A DNA stretch of 64,000 bases from contig CAVVYA010000002.1 in assembly GCA_963752345.1 (NCBI GenBank), positions 992,001 to 1,056,000 of the forward strand, read 5' to 3'. The stretch is from CAVVYA01 sp963752345 (GTDB lineage Bacteria > Pseudomonadota > Alphaproteobacteria > SMXQ01). Under the pieces are notes generated by a model. That model did not search any database. It had not been told where the DNA came from and saw nothing but the letters and a program-made list of their open reading frames with translations. Position numbers and translations under genes: made by a program. Shown here piece by piece: positions 9,607-18,745 of the stretch (positions within the stretch are counted from its first letter, which is position 1; each line of letters opens with the position of its first letter).

Positions 9607-10320
9607 TCATGACGCAGTATCCTCCGGCGGGGCCAGCTTGGCCAGCAACTCGCCCGCCGCATGCTGCTCGGCGACACGCTTTGAACCGCCACGGCCCTCG
9701 GCGGTTCCCACGCCGGCGACGGCCACGCGCACGGCAAAGCGCGGGCTATGGGCCGGCCCCTCGCGGCCGATCGTCTCGTAGGTCGGCAGCGGCAGGCCGC
9801 GGCTCTGCGCCCATTCCTGCAGGTGGGTCTTCGCGTCGCGCCGCGGCCGCGCCTTCGCGGTCAGCAGCGGCATCCAATGACGCTCGACAAAGGTCTCCGC
9901 GGCGGGCATGCCGCCGTCGATGAACAGGGCGGCGATGACCGCCTCGCACACGTCCGCGAGCAGGCCCCGGTTGACCCGGCCACCGGCCTGATCCTCCGAC
10001 GGCGCCAGGATCAGATACTGCCCGAGGCCGACCGCCTCGGACACCGTGGCTAGGGTTTCGCCCTGCACCAGCGCGTTATAGCGGCGCGCGAGCTGTCCTT
10101 CGGATTCGGCCGGAAAATGCTTGAGCAGGAGATTGGCGATGATCAGGCCGAGCACGCGGTCGCCGAGAAACTCGAGCCGCTCGTAGCCGTAGCGGTCGGC
10201 GCCTTTCGACGTGACCGCGCTGCGGTGGGTCAGGGCCTCGACGAGCAGCGCGGGCTGCGCGAACTGGTGGCCGAGAATTTCGGCGAGCTTTGCCGGGGTC
10301 GCCGTCTTTCGCGCCGGCAC
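9607..10320 (-). CDS. rnc: Ribonuclease III
   Basis: RNase III cleaves double-stranded RNA in rRNA and mRNA processing. The 237-residue product has the signature ERLEFLGDRVLGLIIA with its catalytic acidic residues, ADVCEAVIAALFIDGG, and a C-terminal double-stranded RNA-binding domain (KTHLQEWAQSRGLPLPTY through AEQHAAGELL). The start is GTG at 10320, one base after the lepB stop. Its stop overlaps a candidate era start, so lepB, rnc and era are translationally linked. Confidence 0.95.
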   Translation of the reverse strand: MPARKTATPAKLAEILGHQFAQPALLVEALTHRSAVTSKGADRYGYERLEFLGDRVLGLIIANLLLKHFPAESEGQLARRYNALVQGETLATVSEAVGLGQYLILAPSEDQAGGRVNRGLLADVCEAVIAALFIDGGMPAAETFVERHWMPLLTAKARPRRDAKTHLQEWAQSRGLPLPTYETIGREGPAHSPRFAVRVAVAGVGTAEGRGGSKRVAEQHAAGELLAKLAPPEDTAS

Positions 10321-10321
10321 G

Positions 10322-11063
10322 CTACTCGATCACGTGGAACAGCCGCGAGAAGCGGATCGCCGACGGCCATTTCCACACTTCCCACAGCTTCGCCGAGCCG
10401 TCGCTCGAGAAGAAGATGATCTCGGCGCGCCCGACCAGGTTCTCGGCCGGGATATAGCCGACCTGAGTGAGCACGCGGCTGTCCATCGAGTTGTCGCGAT
10501 TGTCGCCCATGCCGAAATAGTGCGCGGGCGGCACGACATAGACCGGCGTGTTGTCGAGCGGCCCGGCGTCGGTCATTTCGACCACGACGTAGGATTTGCC
10601 GTTGGGCAACGTCTCCTGATAGCGCGTCATGCGGGTGCCGTTGCCGAGCCGGTCGACGTCGATGTATTCGCCGAGGCGCTGGCGCTTGACCGGCTCGCCG
10701 TTGATGTGCAGCACGCCGCTCGATGACCTGGATGCGGTCGCCCGGCAACCCGACGATACGCTTGATGTAGTCGGTCTTGTTGTCGCGCGGCAGCTTGAAG
10801 ACCGAGACGTCGCCGCGCTGCGGCGGGCGCTCCAGAATGCGGCCCTGGAACAGCGGCAGGCTGAACGGCAGCGAGTGATGGCTGTAGCCGAAGGAGAACT
10901 TCGACACGAACAGATAGTCGCCGACCAGCAGCGTCGGAACCATCGAAGCGGACGGAATATTGAATGGCTCGTAGGCCACGGTGCGGATAAGCACTGCGAT
11001 CAGACCGGCATAGATAATCGTCCGAACTGTCTCGCCAAAGCCGCCGGATTTTTCTTTCTTCAT
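10322..11063 (-). CDS. lepB: Signal peptidase I (one frame change)
   Basis: LepB cleaves signal peptides of exported proteins at the inner membrane. The N-terminal membrane segment (RTIIYAGLIAVLIRTVAYEP), the catalytic Ser in IPSASMVPTLLVGDYLFV and the Lys box RGDVSVFKLP..DYIKRIVGLPGD are in the first frame. After VIE the frame is lost near 10719 by an extra C. The remainder, GVLHINGEPVKRQ to YFGMGDNRDNSMDSR (box E) and the stop at 10322, is in the next frame. Combined length of about 247 residues is normal. Confidence 0.93.
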
Positions 11064-11145
11064 AAACGATCAGCAATCGATGGGAGGTTGGCGCGCGCCG
11101 GGGGCGTCCGAAGCGGCGTGATCAAGCCAGCCGGAACGGGTTCTG

Positions 11146-11587
11146 TCAAGGTGCTGTCCCCAACCCGCCGGCGCCATCGGCGCCGCTGAGCGCCGGCAGC
11201 GCGGAAATGATGACCATGGCTTGTGCAATCGGCGGTTCGTCGGTCATGGTCAAATCGATCTGCACGATCATGCCGGGCGGCGTGATCTCCGACAGCCGGG
11301 TCGCGGCACCGCCGGTCAGGCGGATCGTCGGCTTGCCGGAACGCAGATTCTCCACCCCCATGTCGCGCCAGAACACGCCCGCGGCGGAACCCGGTGCCGA
11401 GCGCCTTGGAGCAAGCCTCCTTGGCGGCATAGCGCTTGGCGTAGCTGGCGACGCGTTCGAGCCGGCCCTCCGACTTTTGCCGTTCGGTCTCGGTGAACAC
11501 CCGGTTGAGGAAGCGCTCGCCGAACCGCTCGATGGTGCGCTCGATGCGGCGGATATCGATCAGGTCGCTGCCGACGCCGAGGATCAC
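11146..11587 (-). CDS. acpS: Holo-[acyl-carrier-protein] synthase (one frame change)
   Basis: AcpS attaches phosphopantetheine to acyl carrier protein. The start is GTG at 11587, overlapping the pdxJ stop. The first part reads ILGVGSDLIDIRRIE, then RYAAKEACSKALGTGFRRG, which holds the metal-binding Asp and Glu. An extra G near 11383 breaks the frame; after it VFWRDMGVENLRSGKP and the C-terminus follow in the next frame to the TGA at 11146. About 147 residues in all, slightly longer than usual. Confidence 0.9.
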
Positions 11588-12372
11588 GGCATCCTCGCCT
11601 GCTTGGGCAGCACCGGATCGACGAGTCCGCGCGCTTCGTCCATCAGGACGCGCATGCGGCGGATCGCCGCGTCCAGTCCGATGAAGATCGCCTCGCCGAC
11701 CAGGAAATGGCCGATGTTGAGCTCGACGATCGTGGGGATCGCCGCGACCGGCTTCACCGTCTCGAAACCGAGGCCATGTCCGGCATGACATTCGAGGCCG
11801 AGCGCTTCGGCCTGTGCGGCGGCATTCCGGATGCGCTCGAGCTGGATTCGCGACCTCGCGGCCCTGCGGATCGTCGGGCAAAGGCTTCGCAATAGGCGCC
11901 GGTGTGCAGCTCGACGACGGGGGCGCCGAGCGCCTTGGCGGCGCGCAGCGTCTCGTCGTCCGGCTCGACGAACAGGGAAACGCGAATCCCGGTGTCGCGC
12001 AACTGGCGCACGAAAGGCGTCAGGTGAGTCGTGGCCGCGCACCACGTCGAGCCCGCCTTCGGTGGTGCGCTCCTCGCGCTTCTCCGGCACCAGGCAGGCG
12101 GCGTGCGGCTTATGGCGCAGCGCGATGGCGAGCATCTCATCGGTCGCCGCCATTTCGAGATTGAGCGGCAGGTCGATCTCGCTCGACAGCTTGAGAATGT
12201 CGGCGTCCGAGATATGCCGGCGGTCCTCGCGCAGATGCGCGGTGATGCCGTCGGCGCCGGCGGCGGCGGCGAGCTTGGCGGCGCGCACGGGATCCGGGTG
12301 ACGCCCGCCGCGCGCGTTGCGGATGGTCGCCACGTGGTCGATGTTGACGCCGAGGCGCAACAGCTCCGTCAT
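11584..12372 (-). CDS. pdxJ: Pyridoxine 5'-phosphate synthase (three frame changes)
   Basis: PdxJ condenses 1-deoxyxylulose 5-phosphate with aminoacetone phosphate to form pyridoxine phosphate. The start LRLGVNIDHVATIRNARGG and the active-site loop GITAHLREDRRHI are in frame 1. From about 12030 the protein continues in a second frame (LTPFVRQLRDTGIRVSLF, then GAYCEAF), a few residues (PDDPQGRE) in the third near 11875, and the end (QLERIRNAAAQAEALGLE, HAGHGLGFETV, ELNIGHFLVGEAIF) returns to frame 1. Three one-base gains explain this exactly. Confidence 0.9.
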   Translation of the reverse strand: MTELLRLGVNIDHVATIRNARGGRHPDPVRAAKLAAAAGADGITAHLREDRRHISDADILKLSSEIDLPLNLEMAATDEMLAIALRHKPHAACLVPEKREERTTEGGLDVVRGHDSPDAFRAPVARHRDSRFPVRRAGRRDAARRQGARRPRRRAAHRRLLRSLCPTIRRAARSRIQLERIRNAAAQAEALGLECHAGHGLGFETVKPVAAIPTIVELNIGHFLVGEAIFIGLDAAIRRMRVLMDEARGLVDPVLPKQARMP

Positions 12373-12417
12373 GTCATCCGTGCGTTCCAGCCGCGTCCCG
12401 GCCGCAGGTCATCCGCA

Positions 12418-14595
12418 TCATCCCCTGGCCCGTTCGACAGAATTGATCGCCGGGGTGGCGCGCAGCGCCGCGATGATGTTGGTCAGGTGCTTGAGATCCT
12501 GCACCTCGACATCGATGATCATTTCAAAAAAGTCCGTCGAGCGGTGGGTGATCTTGAGATTGAGGATATTGCCGAGGTTCTTGGCGATCACGGTCGACAG
12601 GCTCGACAGCGCGCCGGGTTCGTTCATGACCACGAGCTTGATGCGCCCGACATGATGCTCGCCGTCCACCTCCGCCGGGTTCCACGCGACATCGAGCCAG
12701 CGTTCCGGCGTATCGGCGAAGCTTTCCAGGGTCTGGCAATCGATGGTGTGGATGGCGACGCCCTTGCCCTGGGTGACGATGCCGACCACGCGGTCGCCGG
12801 GCAGCGGATGGCAGCAGCCGGCGTAATGCACCGCCATGCCGGGGATGAGGCCGCGCAGCGGTACCGCGTAGCCCTTGGCTTTGCCGTCCTTGCCCTTCTT
12901 GCGCCGCGGCGCGAGCGGCACCACGTTGTCGATCGCCGCCTGCAGCATGCCCTTGGGCTTGAGGCGCTCCTTGATGCCGGGGAACACCGTGCGAACCACC
13001 TCGCGCCCGGTGAGGTTGCCGGCGCCCACCGTGGCGATGAGATCCTCGGGCGTGTCCTGCTTGAAGATCTTGAGCACGCCCTTGAGCGCCTTGTCGGAAT
13101 ATTCGTAGCCTTCCTGGCTGAACGCCTTCTCCAGGATGGCGCGGCCGAGATAGATGTATTCCTGGCGCTGGCGCGTGCGGATGAAGCGGCGGATGCGCGA
13201 GCGCGCCTTGCCGGTGACGACGAAGCTTTCCCAGGTCGGCGACGGGGTCTGGGCGCGCGAAGTGATGATCTCGACCTGGTCGCCGTTCGACAGGCTCGTC
13301 TTGAGCGGCACGATGCGGCCGTTGACCTTGGCGCCGACGGTGTGGTCGCCGACCTCGGAGTGGACCGCATAGGCGAAATCGACCGGCGTCGCGCCGCGCG
13401 GCAAAGCGATCAGGTCGCCCTTCGGCGTGAAACAGAAGACCTGGTCCTGGAACATCTCGAGCTTGGTGTGCTCGAGGAATTCCTCGGGGCCCGCCGCCTG
13501 CTCGAGAATCTCCAGCAGCTCGCGCAGCCAGCGGTATTTCTTGCCTTCCTTGTAGTCCTCGCCCTGCTTGTACTGCCAATGTGCGGCGACGCCGCGCTCG
13601 CCGATCTCGTGCATGTCGCGGGTGCGGATCTGGACCTCGATGCGCTGGCGCTGCGGGCCGATCACGCTGGTATGCAGCGAGCGGTAGCCGTTCGGCTTGG
13701 GCGTCGAAATGTAATCCTTGAAGCGGCCGGGCACGACCGGGTACTTGTTGTGCAGGATACCGAGCGTCGTGTAGCAGCTCGGCATATCGTCGACGATGAC
13801 GCGGAAGGCCATGATGTCGGAAAGCTGCTCGAACGCGACGTTCTTGCGCTGCATCTTCGACCAGATCGAATAGGGCGATTTCTCGCGTCCCGAAACCTCC
13901 GCCTTGATCCCGTTGGTCTCCAGTATCTGCTTGAGCTCGCCGATGATCGCTGTGATGAGCGCGCCGCCCTGCTCGCGCAGGAAACCGAGCCGCGCCATGA
14001 TCGACGCCCGCGCTTCGGGATGCAGCTCGTCGAAGGCGAGGTCCTCGAGCTCCTCCTTGAACTCGCGCATGCCGATGCGCTCGGCGAGCGGCGCGTAGAT
14101 CTCCATGGTTTCGCGGGCGATCGAGCGGCGCTTCTCGGGATCGGCGATGTAGTGCAGCGTGCGCATGTTGTGCAGCCGGTCGGCGAGCTTGACCAGCAGC
14201 ACGCGGATGTCCTCGGACATGGCGAGCAGGAACTTGCGGAAGTTCTCCGCCTGCTTGGTCTGGTCCGATTGCAGCTCGATGCGCGAAAGCTTGGTGACGC
14301 CGTCGACCAGCCGGCCGATCTCGGCGCCGAACAGGCGCTCGATCTCCTCGCGGGTCGCCAGCGTGTCCTCGACCGTGTCGTGCAGCAGCGCCGTCACGAT
14401 GGTGGCGGTGTCGAGCCGCATGCCGGTCAGAATGCCGGCGACTTCGAGAGGATGGGAAAAATACGGATCGCCCGAGGCGCGCTTCTGGGTGCCGTGCGCC
14501 TTCATGGAAAAGACGTAGGCGCGGTTGAGCGCGTCCTCGTCCGCGGACGGATCGTAGGCCTTGACGCGTTCAACGAGTTCGAACTGACGGATCAT
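12418..14595 (-). CDS. rsh: Bifunctional (p)ppGpp synthetase/hydrolase, RelA/SpoT family
   Basis: The single Rsh enzyme of alphaproteobacteria makes and degrades the stringent-response alarmone. The intact product of about 725 residues has an HD hydrolase domain (FSHPLEVAGIL, ALLHDTVEDT), a synthetase domain (SPYSIWSKMQRK, FRVIVDD, YRSLHTSVIGP), a TGS domain (FCFTPKGDLIALPRGATPVD) and a C-terminal ACT domain (DVEVQDLKHLTNIIAALR). The start is taken as ATG 14595 (MIRQFELVERVKAY); nine more codons in frame are not conserved-looking. It lies between rpoZ and pdxJ, the usual alphaproteobacterial place. It has no frame breaks. Confidence 0.95.
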   Translation of the reverse strand: MIRQFELVERVKAYDPSADEDALNRAYVFSMKAHGTQKRASGDPYFSHPLEVAGILTGMRLDTATIVTALLHDTVEDTLATREEIERLFGAEIGRLVDGVTKLSRIELQSDQTKQAENFRKFLLAMSEDIRVLLVKLADRLHNMRTLHYIADPEKRRSIARETMEIYAPLAERIGMREFKEELEDLAFDELHPEARASIMARLGFLREQGGALITAIIGELKQILETNGIKAEVSGREKSPYSIWSKMQRKNVAFEQLSDIMAFRVIVDDMPSCYTTLGILHNKYPVVPGRFKDYISTPKPNGYRSLHTSVIGPQRQRIEVQIRTRDMHEIGERGVAAHWQYKQGEDYKEGKKYRWLRELLEILEQAAGPEEFLEHTKLEMFQDQVFCFTPKGDLIALPRGATPVDFAYAVHSEVGDHTVGAKVNGRIVPLKTSLSNGDQVEIITSRAQTPSPTWESFVVTGKARSRIRRFIRTRQRQEYIYLGRAILEKAFSQEGYEYSDKALKGVLKIFKQDTPEDLIATVGAGNLTGREVVRTVFPGIKERLKPKGMLQAAIDNVVPLAPRRKKGKDGKAKGYAVPLRGLIPGMAVHYAGCCHPLPGDRVVGIVTQGKGVAIHTIDCQTLESFADTPERWLDVAWNPAEVDGEHHVGRIKLVVMNEPGALSSLSTVIAKNLGNILNLKITHRSTDFFEMIIDVEVQDLKHLTNIIAALRATPAINSVERARG

Positions 14596-14725
14596 AACGG
14601 GCGACGTCCTGCCGGCCGCCACGCAACTCCAAGCCGTTCTAGCAGCGGCGGCAGCGCAGCCGCAGCCACGACGGTGAGACGAAAGAGGCGCGGCCCGGCC
14701 GGGCTATCACCGCGCCTCGCGTCAT

Positions 14726-15181
14726 TCACTCCTCTTTTTCGCCATCCGCCGCATCGGTATCCGCATCGTCATCGGACGCAGACTCCTCGACGACGACATC
14801 GCCCTCGTCGTCGTCGCCGATCACGACTTGGCCGCCGACGGTCAAGACCTCGTCGGCAATTTCCTCGTCGATCAGGCTGCGGCGGGGTTCGAGGCCGATC
14901 AGTTCCTCGCCGACGGACAGCAATTCGGGATTGTCTTCCTCGGGCTCGTCCTTTTCGACGTGCTTCTGCAGGTTCTGGATGAGATGCGCGCTCATATCCT
15001 CGACCTTGATCGTGTTGTCGGCGATTTCGCGCAGGGACACCACGGGGTTCTTATCGTTGTCGCGCTCGACCGAGAGGGGCGCACCGGCGGCAATCTCGCG
15101 CGCCCGCTGGGCAGCGAGGAGGACCAGTTCGAAGCGATTGGGGACCTTGAGGACGCAGTCCTCGACGGTAATGCGGGCCAT
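14726..15181 (-). CDS. rpoZ: DNA-directed RNA polymerase omega subunit
   Basis: Omega helps assemble RNA polymerase and, in proteobacteria, forms part of a ppGpp site. The N-terminal half is typical: MARITVEDCVLKVPNRFELV, LLAAQRAREIAAGA and DNDKNPVVSLREIAD. The C-terminal 60 residues are an acidic tail ending EEE-rich, which makes the 151-residue protein a little longer than most alphaproteobacterial omegas. Its position directly upstream of rsh is conserved and couples the two functions. Confidence 0.95.
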   Translation of the reverse strand: MARITVEDCVLKVPNRFELVLLAAQRAREIAAGAPLSVERDNDKNPVVSLREIADNTIKVEDMSAHLIQNLQKHVEKDEPEEDNPELLSVGEELIGLEPRRSLIDEEIADEVLTVGGQVVIGDDDEGDVVVEESASDDDADTDAADGEKEE

Positions 15182-15216
15182 TGAGCAAAAATCTCCAAGC
15201 CTTTGGATGTGTTGAA

Positions 15217-15247
15217 ATTATATAAGTCTCTAAGGGTCGAAACGCAA
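15217..15247 (-). promoter_or_regulatory. Probable rpoZ promoter
   Basis: On the minus strand a perfect TATAAT (-10) lies at 15222-15217, in an AT-rich stretch that stands out from its GC-rich surroundings. Candidate -35 boxes are TTGCGT at 15247-15242 (19-base spacer) or TTTCGA at 15242-15237 (14-base spacer); neither is ideal. Initiation near 15209 would leave a leader of about 28 bases before the rpoZ ATG. Confidence 0.5.
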
Positions 15248-15320
15248 GGTGAATGGCCGCGTACCGCGACGCCCGATGCTTCCTGGCAACAGTTTGATCG
15301 GCTTAGCGCCGGTTTTGGGC

Positions 15321-15815
15321 CTAGCCGAGCACCCGGGTCTGCTGTCGCGGATCGAGCCTGGCGATCAGATCCGCGATCGATTCGCCGGTCGCCGGGTGGC
15401 GCCAGCGGGGTGCCAGTTCGGCCAGCGGCAGCAGCACGAAGGCGCGGTCGTGCAGCCGGGGATGGGGCAGGATTGGCCCCTCGCCGCCCTCCGGCAAAAC
15501 CATGTCGTCATAGGCCAGCAGATCGAGGTCGAGCACCCGCGCTTCGTTGCGTTCCCGCCGCAGGCGTCCGAAAGCGCTCTCGACCTCATGCAAAAGGGCG
15601 AGCAGTTCCGCGGGCTTGGCGGCTGTTTCTACAGCGATGACGCCATTCACGTACCAGGGCTGATCGGAGGTCGGCACCGGGGCGCTCTCATACCAGCGCG
15701 AGCGGGCGCCGATCCGCAGCCCAGCCGCGGCCAAGGCCTGCACGGCGCGCTCGCAGGTTTCCCGCGGGCTTCCGTAAGCCGATGGCAAATTGGCACCGAC
15801 GCCGATGAAAATCAT
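15321..15815 (-). CDS. folK: 2-amino-4-hydroxy-6-hydroxymethyldihydropteridine diphosphokinase
   Basis: HPPK transfers pyrophosphate to the pterin in folate synthesis. The 164-residue protein begins MIFIGVGANLPS and contains the HPPK signature around RRERNEARVLDLDLLAYDD, with the Mg/ATP-binding Asp pair, followed by PHPRLHDRAFVLLPLAELAP. Length and motifs are complete. It lies upstream of rpoZ, separated by the promoter region noted above. Confidence 0.94.
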   Translation of the reverse strand: MIFIGVGANLPSAYGSPRETCERAVQALAAAGLRIGARSRWYESAPVPTSDQPWYVNGVIAVETAAKPAELLALLHEVESAFGRLRRERNEARVLDLDLLAYDDMVLPEGGEGPILPHPRLHDRAFVLLPLAELAPRWRHPATGESIADLIARLDPRQQTRVLG

Positions 15816-15994
15816 GTCATTGAACTTCGAATCAGTTGCAGGGCCGCAACATCGGGATTAGAGATTTTGCCGAAGGCCAGCGATCGCCATCCGACCCTCT
15901 CTTGTGCACCGGCCGGAGCCCTCGCCGCAATGAGGTTGCTCAATGCCCCGTATGCGCCTTCCTCACGCGGGGCTTCATTCAGGGGTTCTCTGGC

Positions 15995-16579
15995 ATGTTA
16001 TTTTATCCACAGGAGCGACTCGCTCTGTTTATTGATGGTTCCAACTTATATTCCGCCGCCCGTGCTCTTGGTTTCGACATTGATTACAAGAAATTGCTGA
16101 CCGTCTTTGCCGCCAAGGGTCGGCTCATGCGGGCGTTCTATTACACCGCCCTGACCGACGAGCAGGAATATTCGCCGATCCGTCCCCTGGTCGATTGGCT
16201 CGATTACAATGGCTACACCATGGTGACCAAGCCGGCCAAGGAATACACCGACGCCACCGGCCGGCGGAAGATCAAGGGCAACATGGATATCGAGCTCGCC
16301 ATCGACATGCTCGAGATGGCCGACCGGCTCGAGCACATCGTGCTGTTCTCGGGCGACGGCGACTTCCGCCGCCTGGTCGAGGCGGTGCAGCGCCGCGGCG
16401 TGCGGGTCAGCGTGGTCTCCACGATCCGCTCCAATCCGCCGATGGTCGCCGACGAATTGCGCCGCCAGGCCGACAATTTCATCGAGTTGCAGGACCTCGC
16501 CGGCGAGGTCGCGCGCGCCCACCACCCGCGCCAGCAGCCGACCGACCAGCCGATCATCCTCGCCGCGCACTCGGGGTGA
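15995..16579 (+). CDS. NYN-domain (LabA/DUF88-type) protein
   Basis: The 194-residue product has the NYN/PIN-like nuclease fold: ALFIDGSNLYSAARALG with the first metal-binding Asp, KGNMDIELAIDMLEMA with the second, and IVLFSGDGDFRRLVEAVQRRG with the third acidic cluster. Such proteins are predicted RNases; the function here is not known. It is transcribed away from folK, and the neighbourhood with folK and rpoZ is common in alphaproteobacteria. The ATG at 15995 gives MLFYPQERLALFIDGS; the open frame upstream is not family-like. Confidence 0.88.
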   Translation: MLFYPQERLALFIDGSNLYSAARALGFDIDYKKLLTVFAAKGRLMRAFYYTALTDEQEYSPIRPLVDWLDYNGYTMVTKPAKEYTDATGRRKIKGNMDIELAIDMLEMADRLEHIVLFSGDGDFRRLVEAVQRRGVRVSVVSTIRSNPPMVADELRRQADNFIELQDLAGEVARAHHPRQQPTDQPIILAAHSG

Positions 16580-16730
16580 GTGTGGGCGGATTGAACGGGG
16601 GCGGGCCAGCCGCGGGCCGCCCCGGGCCTGCCCGGCCGGGCGTGGGCAATGCCACTCCGGCGCGCGGATGGCCGGCCATTATCGGGCTGAGGATACGGGT
16701 CGAATTCCGGCACGCGCCGGCCGCGCGCCG

Positions 16731-17398
16731 ATGAAGGCATCCGACGAGCCGGCCAGCCAGCCGATGCGCAGGACCCCGGGCGCGACTGCCCGCTCTGTCC
16801 GCGCCTGGTCGGCTTCCGCATGGCCAACCGCACGGTCCAAGCCGGACTGGCACAACGCGCCGGTGCCGGCCTTCGGGGCACTGACCGCCCGGCTTCTCAT
16901 CGTCGGCCTCGCGCCGGGCTTGCGCGGCGCCAACCGCACCGGCCGGCCGTTCACCGGCGACTATGCCGGGCAGCTGCTCTATCCCACCTTGCTGAAATTC
17001 GGACTGGCCCGCGGCGACTACCGCGAGCGGCCGGACGACGGCATGACCATGGTGAACGCGCGCATCTCCAACGCGGTGCGCTGCGTGCCGCCGCAGAACA
17101 AGCCCGACACGGTCGAGATCAAGACCTGCAACAGCTTCCTCGCCGAACGAGATCGCGGCCATGCCGAACCTCAAGGCGATCCTGGCGCTCGGCTCCATCG
17201 CCCATAACGCGGTGCTCGACCGCGCTCGCCCTCAAGCGCGCGCCCTACCCGTTCGCCCACGGCGCGCTGCATGACCTGCCCAACGGACTGGCGCTCGGCG
17301 ACAGCTATCACTGCTCACGGCTCAACACCAACACCGGCCGGCTGACCACGGCGATGTTCGAGGATGTGGTGAAGGTGCTGAAGGCGCGAGTTGGCTGA
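16731..17398 (+). CDS. Uracil-DNA glycosylase, UdgB/family 5-like (several frame changes)
   Basis: A uracil-excision enzyme with an iron-sulfur cluster. Recognisable pieces occur in order across three frames: DCPLCPRLVGFR (Cys pair of the 4Fe-4S site) near 16780-16820, PDWHNAPVPAFG and LLIVGLAPGLRGANRTGRPF with the glycosylase motif, NAVRCVPPQNKP, then AMPNLKAILALGSIAHNAVL and ALALKRAPYPFAHGA, ending SYHCSRLNTNTGRLT. Breaks fall near 16755 (a lost base), 16833, 17149 and 17221 (gained bases). Four in 670 bases is the densest cluster among the DNA-repair genes. It could be a real pseudogene, but every motif survives, so I favour sequence error. Confidence 0.82.
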
Positions 17399-17488
17399 CG
17401 GCAGCGTGATTCCGTCCTGCTCCTCCCGCTCTGCTGGGGAAGGATGGACTGTCGCCCGAGGATATTGCGTTCGACCGTTCGTGCGCGG

Positions 17489-18169
17489 TCAATCGTCGCT
17501 GTCGTAGCGCTGTTCGGCCCACGGATCGCCGACGTTGTGGTAGCCGCGCACCTCCCAGTAGCCCGGCTGGTCGCGCTCGAGGAACAGGATGCGCTTGACC
17601 CACTTCGCGCTCTTCCAGAAATAGAGCTTGGGCAGGACGATGCGCACGGGGCCGCCGTGCTCGACCGGGATCGGCTTGCCCTGCCAGCTATGGGCGATCA
17701 GCACGTCGTCGTCGTCGAACGCCGCATAGGGCACGTTGGTGGTATAGCCGTCGTGGCTGGTGAACACCACGTGGGTCACCGTCGGCTTGGGCTTGACCAG
17801 CGCGATCAGGTGCTTGGCCGAAACGCCTTTCCAATGGTTGTCGTAGAGCGACCATGAGGTGACGCAGTGGATGTCCGAGGTATCCTCGGTCTGCGGCTGC
17901 GCCATGAAGGCGTCCCACTTCCAGTCGATCTCGTTCTCGACCGCGCCGCGCACGCCGAGCTCCCACTTGTCGAGCGGCACCTGGGGCTGCAATCCGAGAT
18001 CGAGCACCGGCCATTTCTCGACCAGGCGCTGGCCCGGCGGCAGACGGCGCTTGTTCGGCGCCGACGGCGCCTCGCCGGTCAGGTGACGTCCCTCGCGGGC
18101 AATCTTCTCCTTCTTCTGGATGAGCTTGTCCTTGATCTTGCCGAAAATCGGAATGTCGTCCTGGGCCAT
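17489..18169 (-). CDS. Sulfite-oxidase-like molybdopterin oxidoreductase
   Basis: A cytoplasmic-looking protein of about 226 residues in the sulfite oxidase/MsrP superfamily. The central motif DIHCVTSWS holds the Cys that would ligate molybdenum; VFTSHDGYTTNVPY and the C-terminal WVKRILFLERDQPGYWE, GDPWAEQRY are also typical of the stand-alone YuiH-like branch. No twin-arginine signal is visible, unlike MsrP. The substrate is unknown. Start is ATG 18169; the upstream part of the frame has no family features. Confidence 0.88.
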   Translation of the reverse strand: MAQDDIPIFGKIKDKLIQKKEKIAREGRHLTGEAPSAPNKRRLPPGQRLVEKWPVLDLGLQPQVPLDKWELGVRGAVENEIDWKWDAFMAQPQTEDTSDIHCVTSWSLYDNHWKGVSAKHLIALVKPKPTVTHVVFTSHDGYTTNVPYAAFDDDDVLIAHSWQGKPIPVEHGGPVRIVLPKLYFWKSAKWVKRILFLERDQPGYWEVRGYHNVGDPWAEQRYDSDD

Positions 18170-18256
18170 GACAGTGCTCGCGTATCGGCTTGGCGGTCTG
18201 CAACGGCGCCGATCGGCGGCCATCGGTTTCCGCGGTGCGGTAACGCGCCAGCCGCG

Positions 18257-18736
18257 CTACCGGTTCTTCTCCCGCATCGTCCGGGATTTCTCCCGGTTCC
18301 AGTCGCGCTCCTTCTCCGTCGCGCGCTTGTCGTGCTGGCGCTTGCCCTTGGCGAGGCCGAGCTCGACCTTGGCGATGCCGCGCTCGTTGAAGTAGATCGA
18401 CAGCGGCACCGCCGTCATGCCCTCGCGCGCGATCGCGGCGAACAGCTTGTTGAGCTCGCGCGTGCGCAGCAGCAGCTTGCGCGGGCGGCGCGGCGCGTGG
18501 TTGTTGCGGTTGCCGTGCTTGTATTCCGGGATATGGGCATTGATCAGGAACAGGCCGCCGGATTGCTCCGCCGCGTAGGCATCGTTCAGATTGGCCTGGC
18601 CGGCGCGCAGCGATTTGACCTCGGTGCCGAGCAGCATGATGCCGGCCTCGATCGTGTCCTCGATGAAGTAGTTGTGCCGCGCCTTGCGGTTCTGCGCCGC
18701 GATGCGTTCGGCGCTCGGCGCGCCTTTGACCATCAC
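18257..18736 (-). CDS. smpB: SsrA-binding protein SmpB
   Basis: SmpB brings tmRNA to stalled ribosomes. The 159-residue product has RKARHNYFIEDTIEAGI, LLGTEVKSLRAGQANL and EYKHGNRNNHAPRRPRKLLL, and the basic C-terminal tail KRATEKERDWNREKSR that enters the mRNA channel. It lies 9 bases from dapA, the order seen in most alphaproteobacteria. No frame problems. Confidence 0.95.
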   Translation of the reverse strand: MMVKGAPSAERIAAQNRKARHNYFIEDTIEAGIMLLGTEVKSLRAGQANLNDAYAAEQSGGLFLINAHIPEYKHGNRNNHAPRRPRKLLLRTRELNKLFAAIAREGMTAVPLSIYFNERGIAKVELGLAKGKRQHDKRATEKERDWNREKSRTMREKNR

Positions 18737-18745
18737 TGTGTCCGA

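Noticed and set aside
12031..14982. A 983-residue plus-strand frame
   Set aside because: It lies opposite rsh and pdxJ and has the low-complexity His/Arg/Leu-rich composition of an antisense shadow in GC-rich DNA.
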